From Pyxicephalus adspersus (lineage: Eukaryota > Chordata > Amphibia > Anura > Pyxicephalidae): a stretch of 64,000 nucleotides of DNA. The position numbers and the translations under genes were made by a program. Shown here piece after piece: positions 43,812-54,312 of the stretch (its first letter is position 1; each line of letters begins with the position of its first letter). A model generated the notes under the pieces. That model was not told the DNA's origin. It did no database searches and saw only the letters and a list, made by a program, of their open reading frames with translations. The stretch is taken from contig NC_092859.1 of the NCBI RefSeq assembly GCF_032062135.1, forward strand, positions 52,329,869 to 52,393,868, written 5' to 3'.

Positions 43812-44470
43812 GTAAGTTACATAGGTTAAAAAAAGACCATCAATTTCAACAAGTAGGTAAATAAACATACTAGAAACCAGCATATTTCTGATAAAACCAT
43901 ATCTACAAAGTTGATACAGAGGAAGGCAAAAAACCCTTGTAAAATAGTTGCATTTACTCCAACAGGGGGAAAAATTCTTCCTGATCCTGTGAGGAGGTCT
44001 CTGGTGTAATTTTTTTACACTTTAATACTCAATTATATTCTGTGCTTCTGGAAAAGCATTCAGCTCTTTCTTAAAGCAATCTATGGAATGTGTTAAACTT
44101 ACTCCCTGGCCAAGCCTATTCAACGGCACTGATTTAATAAAGTTCTCCAAGGCTGGAGAGAGTACACTTTCATCAGTGAAGCTGGGTGAACCAGCAAACC
44201 TGGAATGGATCTGGTCCAGGATTGAAAACATTTGCTAACAAATAGCCTGACTTTTAGGAAATCCATTACAGGTTTGCTGGTTACCTAGCTTCACTGATGA
44301 AAGTGTATTCTCTTCAGCCTTGGAGAACTTTAATAAATCAGGGCCAACATCTCACTGACCTTACTCTACCTTAAGCAGAGTTTAAACTTCTTCTCCTCTA
44401 GATGAAGAGTCTCTCCAGTTAATAATTGTGAGGCAAGTTCTCTGTATAGACCATTTATATAGGGTAGATT
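43812..44470 (-). mobile_element. CR1-like LINE 3' end, split by a foldback element
   Basis: Shared CR1 3' blocks: 'ttacataggttaaaaaaagaccatc', 'aaaccatatctacaaagttgatacagaggaaggcaaaaa', 'cttcctgatcctgtgagg', 'agcattcagctctttcttaaagcaatct' and, after the insertion, 'ctcactgaccttac' and 'ctctgtatagaccatttatat'. The foldback at 44125-44345 interrupts it. Confidence 0.85.
44125..44345. mobile_element. Foldback (long inverted repeat) element, about 221 bp, in a CR1 end
   Basis: Two arms of about 90 bp: 'ggcactgatttaataaagtt', 'ctccaaggctggagagagta', 'cactttcatcagtgaagct', 'ccagcaaacctggaatgga' on the left, and their inverted partners on the right ending 'taataaatcagggcc'. AAC flanks both sides, and joining the flanks gives the CR1 sequence 'cctattcaacatctcactgacc'. 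No coding capacity. Relatives lie at 2414-2731 and 56800-57012. Confidence 0.85.
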
Positions 44471-44486
44471 TTATATATAAATATAT

Positions 44487-44532
<46 letters not shown>

Positions 44533-44545
44533 TTTTTTTTTTTTG
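44471..44545. repeat. AT-rich microsatellite and T run
   Basis: (TA)n interspersed with 'catacata', followed by about 18 T. Simple sequence. Confidence 0.9.
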
Positions 44546-45234
44546 AGGGGGAATTTTTGTTTTCTAATTTGTTGTTGCTCCCACATATAACCCATAATTA
44601 GTATTAATGTACAAGTTTTAGGCTTAAATATTATACGTAATATATAAACAGATACACATTGTATTTAAACAGATAAGCATTAGATACTCTTAACAGTTTC
44701 CCCATCTAAAAAAAGTTAGCTTCTTCTCTAATTTTCAAAAATATCAATATGTTTTGTGTGGGATTGTGGGATTAGGACCAAATGCATTCGCTGCAGAGAG
44801 GTACTCTAGATTTTGAATTCAACTTCAGGGTGCTTTGCCCCCTTTTATTTTCAAAAAACTCTAAAACACATCAAAGTTTAGGATATTACTTTGCAGGGGG
44901 ATCAATGTCATCACATAATGACATGAAAAAAAGTATATAAACACAAAATGTAGCTTTCTGGCTTTTTATGCTCTGCAGAGTTATTGGTCTTCCAGACTCA
45001 AGCAGTGTGGGACCTCACAGTTCACAGGCATCACACAGCCTCTTCACCTGACCCACCGGTCCTCAGGCTGCAACTCCCCCTATGTTAAAGGCACTCTCCT
45101 TTTTAGCATCAGCCAGGTGCTTTCCAGAAATCCTGATCCTGGAACCAGGATGGAGTGCCTGGCCCACCCATTCCTTTCAGGACACTTCGGGCCTGGATCC
45201 CAAATAATCTGCAGCACCAAATTTATTTACAACC
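44546..45234. other. No gene seen
   Basis: Unassigned. The GC-richer part 44990-45200 has no recognisable protein. It could be part of an LTR or an old exon-like repeat. Confidence 0.35.
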
Positions 45235-45743
45235 TTAAGCTAAGTACACACTTCCAATTATTATCGTTGGTAAACAAACGATGAACGATCCTGCACGATA
45301 TCTGCGAACGATCATATAGCACCGATCCTGTACATACAGATATATATTTATGTATATATATATATGTATATGTATGTATATATATATATATGTATATGTA
45401 TGTATATATATATATATATATGAATATATATTTTTATATATATATATATATATATACATACACACACACTCGCATACACAATACAGCCTGTATCGATCAA
45501 ACGTTTGTTCATCGCGCATGCTCAGAACATGCACGATCACTGAACGACCGTACACACGATAGATGGTCAACGATCGTCGTCCAATCCGATCCGCCGGTCC
45601 GGTCGTTCATTTCCAACGACTATCCTCGTTAGTCGGCGTCGTTGGTTACTTTTTTTACAAACGATTTTTGGCCAATTGGTCGTTCGTCGTTCGTTCGCCG
45701 TTCATTTCCAACGATAAAAGTTGGACGTGTGTACGCAGCTTTA
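45235..45743. mobile_element. PIF/Harbinger-like MITE, about 503 bp
   Basis: TTA at 45235-45237 and 45741-45743 is the target duplication. Terminal inverted repeats of about 33 bp: AGCTAAGTACACACTTCCAA and 'ttattatcgttgg' on the left, against AGCTGCGTACACACGTCCAA and 'cttttatcgttgg' on the right in reverse complement. The interior repeats 'aacgat' and 'acgatc' motifs many times and holds an AT/GTAT microsatellite (about 45343-45460). A 3-bp TWA duplication is typical of PIF/Harbinger. Apparent tyrosine/isoleucine-rich frames come from the microsatellite. Confidence 0.85.
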
Positions 45744-46328
45744 TCCAATCCCCCTTGTTGTTGAAATTGAACTACAGGATGCCAAATATACTCTGAATTT
45801 GCCATCAGAAGTTTCTTTGTTCTACAGTGTACAGAATTTATGATGGATATTATGTACACAAAATCATTTGAATAATATACTATCTTTTTATAAAATTATT
45901 GATACTTATCCAACCATTCAGTGCCCTTGTCGGCTCTTTGAGGTGAATTGTCAGTGAAAGAAACACACACGTTATGTCACCTAATAATAAAATTATAATA
46001 CGGACAAAATCAACAAACCATTAGAAAAAACAATAAATCAAAATAAAACCGACAAAAGAAATATGCACTAAAACAAAGGCAAGTACACATTTCACAAATA
46101 CAATCCCAATTAAAGACCCCTCCCCACTCGCACACACACACTATGCAATTGGATTAAAGTCTGAGATATTACCCAGCAGCAGCATAGCCTGTTGTGATTC
46201 TTTTCTTGTCTCCGTTCAACTGACTATCCTAATGTTCTCTGAGTCCTCCTTGATTTTTCTTTGTACAGAGGAGCTCACACTCTGACACTCTCCTGTCCCC
46301 CCCCCCCTTATTAACAATAATTAGAGCA
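45744..46328. other. No gene seen
   Basis: Unassigned AT-rich DNA with a short C run near 46300. Confidence 0.35.
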
Positions 46329-48460
46329 TTTTTTTTTGTTTCAATTTGCTTTATTAGGTTTTTTTTTATAATGAACAAACAAGCAACATAGTTACATGCA
46401 TTATACACATGTGCATATATAAAGTGGGGGGGGGTAAGATATTCTTGGAAAAAAATTTAGCATGAAACACATAACAGGTGTAATAAACTAAAAACAATTG
46501 ATGGTCCTCACATCGAGCCTATATTAAAATATAGGCTGTATGCATTATTGTCCTTGATTATGTCTTAATTTCTGTCAATTACATTATAGAAAATGTATTG
46601 TTGGCTCGTTGATGCAGTCACCAGAAAATAAAAAGTGCTAAATTAGTCGAACAGCTATTCAAGTGCTGATATAATCATAAATAATATAAATCCATGTGTT
46701 TTGTATTTTTATCTAACAATACCAGTGTGGGAAAACTAGAAAACAAATACACATACACGTAGCCCTATTGGTTTGGAGGGTGAAGGGGGGGAGGAATAAA
46801 AAGGTATTATTAGGGAAAGAGGGGAGAGGGATAGATATGAGCAGGATAAGACAAAATGGCCAATGGATGGTATAAAGGGAAGGGGTTTAAAGGAGGGAAA
46901 TTTGCTTTCCCAATGCCAAGAAACCTCCACTCCACTCAGGATAGAAAGACTTGAAATTGGAGGGATTCTTTAAACCAATCCCACGTGTCCCACATCATTT
47001 TGTACTTTTCCATCTGATCATCATCTTCTGCAATCAACTGCTCCATGTCTTGGATTCTCTCCAATTCCGCAAACCAATCCTTAAAAAAGTGGCATAACAA
47101 ACTCCGTTTGGCATGTTTGATAGAGTCTGGGATCAGGGATAGTAGTGCCACCTTGGTGTTCTTAGAGACATCAGACCCTGTGAATGTATTATACAGCTTC
47201 ATGATTGTCTCCCTTAAACAAAAGATATCTGGGCATTCCCACCACAAATGAATCATAGAACCTCTATGAGATAAGCATTGCCAACATGTGTCAAGGAGAA
47301 GGGTATATAGGGTGCAAATCTATAGGGTATTGATATCACCCGGAAAGGATCTTGTAGTTTGTCTCCAGGGCTTGTGGTGGGAATAGAGAAGTCAAAGGAC
47401 TCGGCCTATAGTATAGTTTCCCTGTTCATAAGAGTTTGTCCCTAAACTTAAAAAACAGAGGGTAGGAAGAGCGTATGTGCAGGCTGTCCACCCATGGCAG
47501 CGACCTTAGGTGCAGGGGGGAAGTGCATTCTCCAATACCAACCAACTCTTCCTGTTTCTGTTATGAAACCAGTCAACCATTAGTATTAGGGTAGATGCCC
47601 AGTAATAAGCAAAAAAATCAGAACTGGAAGATGTAGAGTGTACAGGTGAAGATATTCATTTTCAGTGTGGTATTTCTGGCGAACAAGGATAAGGGAAGGG
47701 AGTCATATCTATGTAGGTCTGAACCTAATGAACCAGATAGGAAAAAGCCTTGCCTGGTGCTGTTTTGTATTGGGAATGGTGCTAAAAGAGACCCATTTAT
47801 TCTTACGCGAGCATGTCAGAACAAATATAGGGCTGTGATGCGAGAAATCATGATTGGCCCAAGGCCTATTTGTTTTAAGGCATAAGTCAAAGGCCTTTTC
47901 AGTGTCCACCAATAAAAGGCACATAGGTATGTTCAGGGATTTAGCTGCCCGTGTATGGAGGATTGTCTTGAGGGTGTTGTCCCTCACCTCTCTTCCATAT
48001 GTAATATCCAGGCTGGTCAGAGTGGATCAAAGAAGACATATATGGTGAAATGCGATTTGCGATTAATTTAGAAAAAAATGGTGTTTTGCATCCCTGGATG
48101 GTGATCCTGGCAAACAGGTATCTGCCCTGAGGGTCTATAAGAGTGTCTATAAGTTGGAGTGGCAATGATTAATGAAAGGCTATAGAGACTCCTGGATAAG
48201 CCAGGGGAACTCGTGGAGGCAATTAAGGAAAACAAAGCAGATGGCAATGGATATATTCAGGAGAGTTCCAAGAGTAAGTATTCTTTGGGTCATTGGTGTC
48301 CCTGGAAAAATAAGGGCAGAGCTTCCACGGTCACAGGCTCAAGTAGTGATGAAATCATAAATAAAAAAAATAAAAAAAAGAACTCGCCTAAAATCTGTGA
48401 CGGTATGATGGTATGAAATATGCCATGTTAAATATGTTGATATGGTGTTAAACACCCTAG

Positions 48461-48556
48461 ACCAGGAACAAGGAACTAATCCGGGAAACAGTGGTGGTTG
48501 CACCATAGAACAGGAACAAGGAACTAATCCGATAAACAGAGGTGGTTGCGCCAAAG
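48461..48556. repeat. Two 48-bp tandem units in L1-F
   Basis: 'caggaacaaggaactaatcc' recurs at 48463 and 48511, followed each time by 'g..aaacag.ggtggttgc.cca'. It lies between ORF1 and ORF2 of the minus-strand L1. Confidence 0.85.
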
Positions 48557-48879
48557 TGGTGGAAATTCACATAGCCTCAGTGATTCTCTGTACTGGAGGC
48601 AGTAGGTGAGTAGAGGATACCATAGAGCGATCAGACACAGTAGTAACAGGGGCGGATGTAGTGTGTTGTGGGTGAGAGGTTGATGCACTCAACGTCCCCT
48701 GTGCAGTAGGGACATCACCGTGGGCCAAACCTGAAGTGGAATGTTAGGAAGATTTAAATCTGAAAGAAGCTGTTGTAAATCTGAAGGCTCTCTGAGAATG
48801 TGGTTGTTCCCTTCTTGGCAGATAAAAGGATATCCCCAACGGTATGGAATGTTCTGCTCACGTAGAAGAGAGTGAAAAG

Positions 48880-49200
48880 GTTTAGGTATAGGTATAGGTC
48901 AGATAATAGTTGTAGTTGCATACCTGCATATTCAATGGATTATGCGTTCCGAGCCTTATGCATAATGTCCTCTTTGGTTCTATAAAAATGTATGAAGTTT
49001 CTTGGCCTCCGCGTCTCTGTATGACGTCTGTATGTATGGCGTTTCTCGCCCTCTGCAGGTCCCTGCTAAGTTGGCCAGGACTTCTATAAACTCTGTCAAT
49101 TTCTATGTTCATGTCAGTTGGTATGTCCAGCAGTTTGGAGAAAATTAAAGAAGCGGCGTTGGCTCGTTCGGAGTTAGGTACTGTTTCCGGCAGCACCCGA
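48880..49200 (-). pseudogene. L1-F ORF1 remnant
   Basis: A 104-codon frame. 'MLPETVPNSERANAASLIFS', 'DMNIEIDRVYRSPG' and, after frame changes, 'RNFIHFYRTKEDIMHKAR' correspond to the central and C-terminal RNA-binding domains of L1 ORF1. The coiled-coil part upstream (49200-49480) is broken by stops. Confidence 0.72.
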
Positions 49201-49725
49201 ATGCTGATGTTATTTCGTCTACTGCAATTTTTTTTGTCATTATGGAGTAAGAAAAGCGCATTATTTAGGCATCATGAGATGTTAAAGTTCTTTCTAGGGA
49301 TACCAATAGGGAAAAAAGCTCTGTGTCTCCTGTTGCAGAGAACACTGCATTGCCTGGAACTCATTATTATAGCTGGCCTGCAAACGACCATGTTGCTATC
49401 CAAATTTATGGATAGCTCATATATCACTCATGGCTCATGCCGCAAGGCATCTACAAATTGAGAGCAGACTTTGCGGCCTGGTCCTCCAGTCCTCAGGCTA
49501 CGGTCCTGGCTTCAAATTGAGGCCACATCTTTGCAGCCTGGTCGCGGGTACTACATCCACCCGTCAAGAAGAAGCCTGAAAACTTACCAGGCTCCTCAGC
49601 TCCTCCACTGGGTCTCTCTGCTGGGTACTGAAGCTGAGAAAAGAGGTGCACAAACAGTGCAAAGCTGCTGGAACTCCCAGGCAGCTGCAGGAGCTCTTAA
49701 GTTGTGCTGCTTAGTCCACCATTAA

Positions 49726-49729
49726 NNNN
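49726..49729. other. Assembly gap (four N)
   Basis: Four unspecified bases at the 5' end of L1-F. The real size of the gap is unknown, and the sequences on its two sides may not be contiguous. Confidence 0.98.
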
Positions 49730-50639
49730 CCTCCAAAGCAAGTTTTTTGGATGAGTGTTTCTCCCATAAAATATCACACTTTCATCGACAGGGTGGCATG
49801 CTTGCATGTTAATTTTTTCAGGTTGACACACCTTAAAGTGCTTCTGATTTTTGGAATGTGGAAGAATTCCTTTAGCCTTTAGCAGAAATGTTCGCTTAGA
49901 TGTCTTATTCGCTTAGATATGAAGTTTGCCTGCTGTGTACCTTAACAAGGGCTATACAAACATCAAGTAGAAATCAAACAGTTGTGCACCAAAGTGCCAT
50001 CCTACAGAAAAGTGTGCAATGCAAGGGACCACCACCAGAGATAAGCAAAATAAATTAATTCGATAAGCTAATCCTATTTTTACCCAGAGATCAATCTTAA
50101 TTTACACTGATCTCATTTAGATTTTTAGAAGAGTTATTCACCACCCTATGATCTTAAAAAAGTAAAAAAAAAAAAAGTTTAGTTTTAGAAACAACACATT
50201 CTGGTACTTCAGGTACAGCATCTGAAATAAGCCTTAGGTACTCAGTTGCCTCCTTAATCAATACATATCTTTTTTTCTGCTTTTTGTTTTCTTTCTGCTC
50301 AAAGTCCCAATATATAGTGCCAGCTTTGCCCTGGTTTCTATTTTATTCACTCAGTAAATTGTCTACTAAACTCTGCCTGCTCACATCCCCTGTTCTTAAC
50401 GTATAATTCTTCAGAAAAGGGTCTGCCCCTCAAAAGGAATCTGTACAATCCATGGGTTATAACCTATTCAGGGAGTTGTCAGGAAATAAAAATCTTAAAC
50501 ATTGCACATCAGACTGTCATCAGATATTTGATATGGTACAAATTCACACATTTGTCTACATTTGAGAAGGTTGAAAACCTTTTTTTAATATTCCAACATG
50601 TATTACTTGAGCCACTTTGTTTTTTTAGCATTCTAATTC
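49730..50639 (+). other. End of the last ADAMTS2 intron
   Basis: Non-coding DNA leading to the splice acceptor at 50666-50667. No repeat or exon is recognisable. If the gene model is right, the intron extends upstream at least to the gap and probably through much of the window. Confidence 0.6.
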
Positions 50640-50667
50640 TAATATTTTTTGTTTCTTTTTTTTGTAG
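50640..50667 (+). promoter_or_regulatory. ADAMTS2: Splice acceptor of the last ADAMTS2 exon
   Basis: A pyrimidine-rich tract (tttttgtttcttttttttg) is followed by TAG at 50665-50667. The exon then starts AA, which completes a split codon, and continues in frame with the PLAC cysteines. An alternative AG three bases on (50669-50670) would be in frame as well but is less well placed. Confidence 0.8.
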
Positions 50668-51098
50668 AAGAACACTGCTTGGGAGACAAATCTTTTTTCT
50701 GTCGACTGGAAATTCTATCTCGCTATTGTTCAATGACTGGTTATAGCAGACTCTGCTGTAAGTCCTGTAATTCATCTGTACCAAAAAGTGACCAGACGTC
50801 TGGGAAAAATAATAGTATTGAGAATCTTGTTTCATCTGTTTCAACAACCCCAAATGGTCTTTCTACACTATCACCAACACCTAATTATAACGTAATTGTT
50901 CCAGCAATCAACTTAACTGGAAACCCCCAAGACAATAACAGAGTGGATGTACCATACAAAATCATTGCACATGAGAATGAAGTTCCTCGGCCAAATACCA
51001 TTCCACAAAGAAAGACTTTTTATGAAAAGACTAAAAACCAAAGGATTCAACAGCTAATTGCAGAAAAATTACAAGAATCCAAGAAAAAGTTACATTAA
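50668..51098 (+). CDS. ADAMTS2: ADAMTS2 last coding exon: PLAC domain and C-terminal tail (partial)
   Basis: ADAMTS2 is a secreted zinc metalloproteinase that removes the N-propeptide of fibrillar procollagens; loss causes dermatosparaxis. This exon holds only the C-terminus. The PLAC module reads 'HCLGDKSFFCRLEILSRYC' then 'SMTGYSRLCCKSCN', with all six cysteines in order. A divergent Ser/Thr/Asn-rich linker of about 60 residues follows, then a conserved end with 'VPYKI', 'RPNTIPQRK' and 'YEKTKNQRIQQLIAEKL', ending at TAA (51096-51098). The last block matches my recollection of the end of mammalian ADAMTS2 (YEKTRNQRIQELI) and not ADAMTS3, which ends differently, nor ADAMTS14. The split first codon shows it is not a start. 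The frame is intact, unlike everything around it. Confidence 0.85.
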
Positions 51099-52165
51099 TT
51101 GAAAAGCTTATATATAGATCCCATTTCACATAGGACAACCATGAAGATATAAATGGCACGGATCTAAAATTTTTCCTAAAGACCATAACAGAGTCCAAAA
51201 GAGTACATCAGGAAATATTCCAAGTAAATCTACTGTGCACTCCAGAAATAAAGTAGTAGTCTCAGGTGTGTTTCCCTTACAGAGGACAAGAATCTCATCA
51301 TTATTCAAAAAATGGATATTGTTAGAGATTACTTCAGGTGCTTTTCATTTTAATCAGAATCATTTTATAACAGTAACTAACTGGTGATGTTACATTTGAT
51401 ATTATCTTTTTCTGTTTGTAACAATGCACAATTAGAAACTTTTGCAATATAAAATTTTTTCATGCATAAATGATTTTATTGATTTCAAACTGCAAAGGAT
51501 TTTTGGTTAGTTAATGAATTTCTCAAAACTAACTCCTAATATACTACAATTTTTACCAAATTATTATAAAAGACAGTTCTACTAATGGCTCCAGTGTTTG
51601 TGAGTACATGTGTGTGGATATGTGTCTTCTAAGCAGTTTTGTCAGTTGATCCCTAATGACTAAGTTAGAAAGATTGTTCCAAGATCCTTAAAGTTGGTTT
51701 AGAGAGTAAGGCCATGCAACACTTATGATATACCTGGCCATAGAAATCTTTCCGACTGGTCATCCATTCAGAGAAAACTTAAAGTACTAAAGTCAAAGTG
51801 CCCAAACAGTTGCTGAATAATCTGCTGTCCTGAGCCCCATAGGCAGTTGCAAAAGAAAAATATATTATTAACGTGTAATAATTCTTCTCAATTGAACTCA
51901 GATTAAATTGTTGCAAATTAAACTTACTATTGATCATCAAGAACCCACTGGGGACATGGGGCCCACCAGAACAAGTGAAATAAGGTACCCACTATAAAGC
52001 AGTGGCTGCTATGGCAAAACTTAGGCATGGCCAATTATGTTGGGCTATGGGTTAACAGGCATAATTTAACAGATGAACCTTATACTGAATATGAATTTCT
52101 ATCTGTGTACATGTTACAAAGATTTCTCATGTTACAAATCACAGTACAAGTTCTGCAATTTAAAG
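51099..52165 (+). other. Probable ADAMTS2 3' UTR and downstream DNA
   Basis: Non-coding sequence after the stop. An AATAAA hexamer lies at 51247-51252, about 150 bases after the stop; whether it is used is unknown, and longer UTRs are usual in this gene. No repeat is recognised before CR1-E begins at about 52170. Confidence 0.5.
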
Positions 52166-53762
52166 AACATAATCATAGGCTCACTTTTGGCCTGTGAAGC
52201 AAGTGGCTCCAAAAAAGTAGGTGGGACACTAAAATAAGGTGGCAGAAAGGTCAGACAGTAGTGGATGGGAGTTAGTTGGGGGAGGGTTATCGATAAGTAT
52301 AAGGCCTTTCCTATGTTACTCACAAACATTGGATTATGGAATACTAACTAATGAAAAACAAAAGGATTTAGCAAACAGTGCCGTTAAACACAGTAATGGT
52401 TTTGTTGAATCCTGGATTTGTTTCTTCACATGACTGGGCTGTCAATATTCCTGGTTAAACTCTCTTTCGTAAAGAGTCAAATGAAAAGGTGGTGATGTCT
52501 GTATGTGAGAGGTGATCTGATAGTGAATGTGAAAGAAAAAAAATTGTTGATAGAGCATGTGATGAGGTTGAGACATTATGGGTTGAGTTGAATATAGGAA
52601 TGCATAATACACAGTTAATTATTGGAGTCTGCTATAGGCCTCCAAGTGCAGGAGGAAATAGAGAATCAATGACTAGCTTAGATAGTAAGGGCTGCAAAGG
52701 CAGGAACAGTTGTAGTAATGGGGAATTTTTCACTACCCTGACATTGACTGAAGTAATGGCGTTACAGGTAAATTTAATGCAAGTTTATAGAAGCTTCAAT
52801 GAGAAATGATACTCTGCTGGACCTAGTTTTTTCTAACAATGCAGAGCTTATATCCCAAGTGCATATAAAAAATAATCTAGGTAGCAGTGACCATATTAAG
52901 ATTTCATTTATTGTAAGTGGTAAACAGTAAGCAAAAACAGGATAATTAAAATATGACTCACAGCTAATGTTCAAAAAGCCATATAGAATAAGAAAAGGCT
53001 ATTCCAAAAATTCAAATATGAAGGATCACCATCATTTAAAAACTATAAAGAATATAAAAAAATATTTAAAAAGGAAACAAAATGTCCAAAACTTTAAGAT
53101 GAAAGGCAGATTGCAAAAGAAAGTAAGGCAAACCACAAAAATGTTTTAAATATATTAAAAGCATAAAGATTAGATCGGAGCATGTAGGCCTCAAGACACC
53201 TCGATGTCTCGAGGTTGGTAACTGTGGATAAGGAAAAGGCATGTCACTGCCTTTAACAAGCCACAATGGCTCAAAATTGATATGATTGAGAACATTAAGA
53301 TAGTAAAAACACCAGGACCTGATGGATTATATCCACATGTCCTCAAAGAGCTGCGCTCAGTTATTTCACAGCCAGTGTTTCTAATTTTTAGCGGCTCTAA
53401 TCACTGCCATGGTACCAACAAATTTGTGGTTCCAAAAAGGTAGCAAAGCCATTACTAAGTAATTACAGACTGGTAAATTTGCCATTTGTAGTTGGAAAGG
53501 TCCTAGAGAGTTTGATAAAGAACCACATATAGGAATTTCTGCTAGAAAATAATATTATAAGTGTTAGTTAGTTTGTATTTAAGAAAGACCAAAGTTCAAG
53601 CAAATTTACTATCTTTTTATGAAAAAGTAGGTAAACAGGTAGACAGTGGATTAGCAGTTGATATAGTGTATACCAAAGAAGGTTATTATGCAAATTATAG
53701 GTTTTTAAAAATCAATTGGTAAATGGATAGAGAACTGGCTTACCGACCGCATACAGAGAGTA

Positions 53763-53976
53763 GTGATTAATGATTCATACTCTGAATGGTCTAAAGTTAT
53801 TAGTGATGTACCCCAGGGCTCAGTGTTGTTATCGCTTATCATTTTTATAAAGGATAAAGAGTTTGGGATTAAAAATACCATTTCTGTGTTTGCAGATGAC
53901 ACCAAACTGTGTAATGGAAATAAGTCCATACAGGATGCCTATATTCTTCAAGCAGTTTTGGATGTATTATTTGATT
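53763..53976 (+). pseudogene. CR1-E reverse transcriptase palm fragment
   Basis: An open stretch with 'SYSEWSKVISDVPQGSVLLS', 'KDKEFGIKNTISVFADDTKL' and 'AVLDVLFDW'. The catalytic Asp pair in 'FADD' is intact. Compared with CR1-D, 'PLLFNIFIND' is shortened, a frame-preserving loss of a few residues. The open frame past about 54000 is in the MITE, not in RT. Confidence 0.85.
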
Positions 53977-54000
53977 GGCCAGTCAAGTGTCAAATGACAT

Positions 54001-54312
54001 TTAACCTCCAGGGCGGTTCATTTCTGTCTGGATTTATATGTTTAAAAGCGGTACATTGCTTTTCATGAAAATTTGTTTTAAAGTATAATATATTAGTATG
54101 AGTATATTAAAGTTTGAAACAATAAGTCATGAAATAATAAATTTAATAATAAACTTTGACATGATTTTGTGTTTCAAACTTTATTATACTCATACTATTA
54201 TATTATACTGTAAAATACATTTTCATGAAAGACAAAGAAAGGGGTTACCGCTTTCAGCAGGTTTTTTTTTTTTACCCCGAGTCACACTGAGGCTTACGGC
54301 TGGGGAGGTTAA
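54001..54312. mobile_element. piggyBac-like MITE (304 bp) in CR1-E
   Basis: TTAA lies at 54001-54004 and 54309-54312. The termini CCTCC...GGAGG are inverted. Removing the insert restores 'gacatttaatattgataaa', and the uninterrupted equivalent in CR1-D at 29933-29948 reads 'gacatttaacattgataaa'. The interior is a long imperfect palindrome centred near 54140 ('gcttttcatgaaaat' against 'attttcatgaaag', 'tatgagtatattaaagtttg' against 'caaactttattatactcata'). No gene. Confidence 0.92.

Larger units (their letters stand above)
46329..49720 (-). mobile_element. L1/Tx1-group LINE (L1-F), long but internally deleted
   Basis: In element order from the right: 5' region and ORF1 (49720 to about 48590), ORF2 RT pieces (48165 to 47700: 'FFSKLIANRISPYMSSLIHS', 'LLLVDTEKAFD'), then, after a large internal deletion that removes the FADD block, the C-terminal region (47256 to 46936: 'MIHLWWECPDIFCLRETIMK', 'TWDWFKESLQF'), 3' UTR and a T run at 46329. 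Its C-terminus resembles L1-B closely, so both belong to one subfamily. Confidence 0.78.

Noticed and set aside
45235..45632. Long overlapping frames rich in Tyr and Ile on both strands
   Set aside because: They come from an AT/GTAT microsatellite inside a Harbinger-like MITE, not from genes.
49105..49461. 118-codon plus-strand frame
   Set aside because: Antisense to the L1-F ORF1 remnant.
50509..50853. 114-codon minus-strand frame overlapping the ADAMTS2 exon
   Set aside because: Antisense shadow of a well-supported exon; no domain.
54001..54068. Extension of the CR1-E RT frame past 54000
   Set aside because: This part is MITE sequence after the TTAA; the frame continues only by chance.
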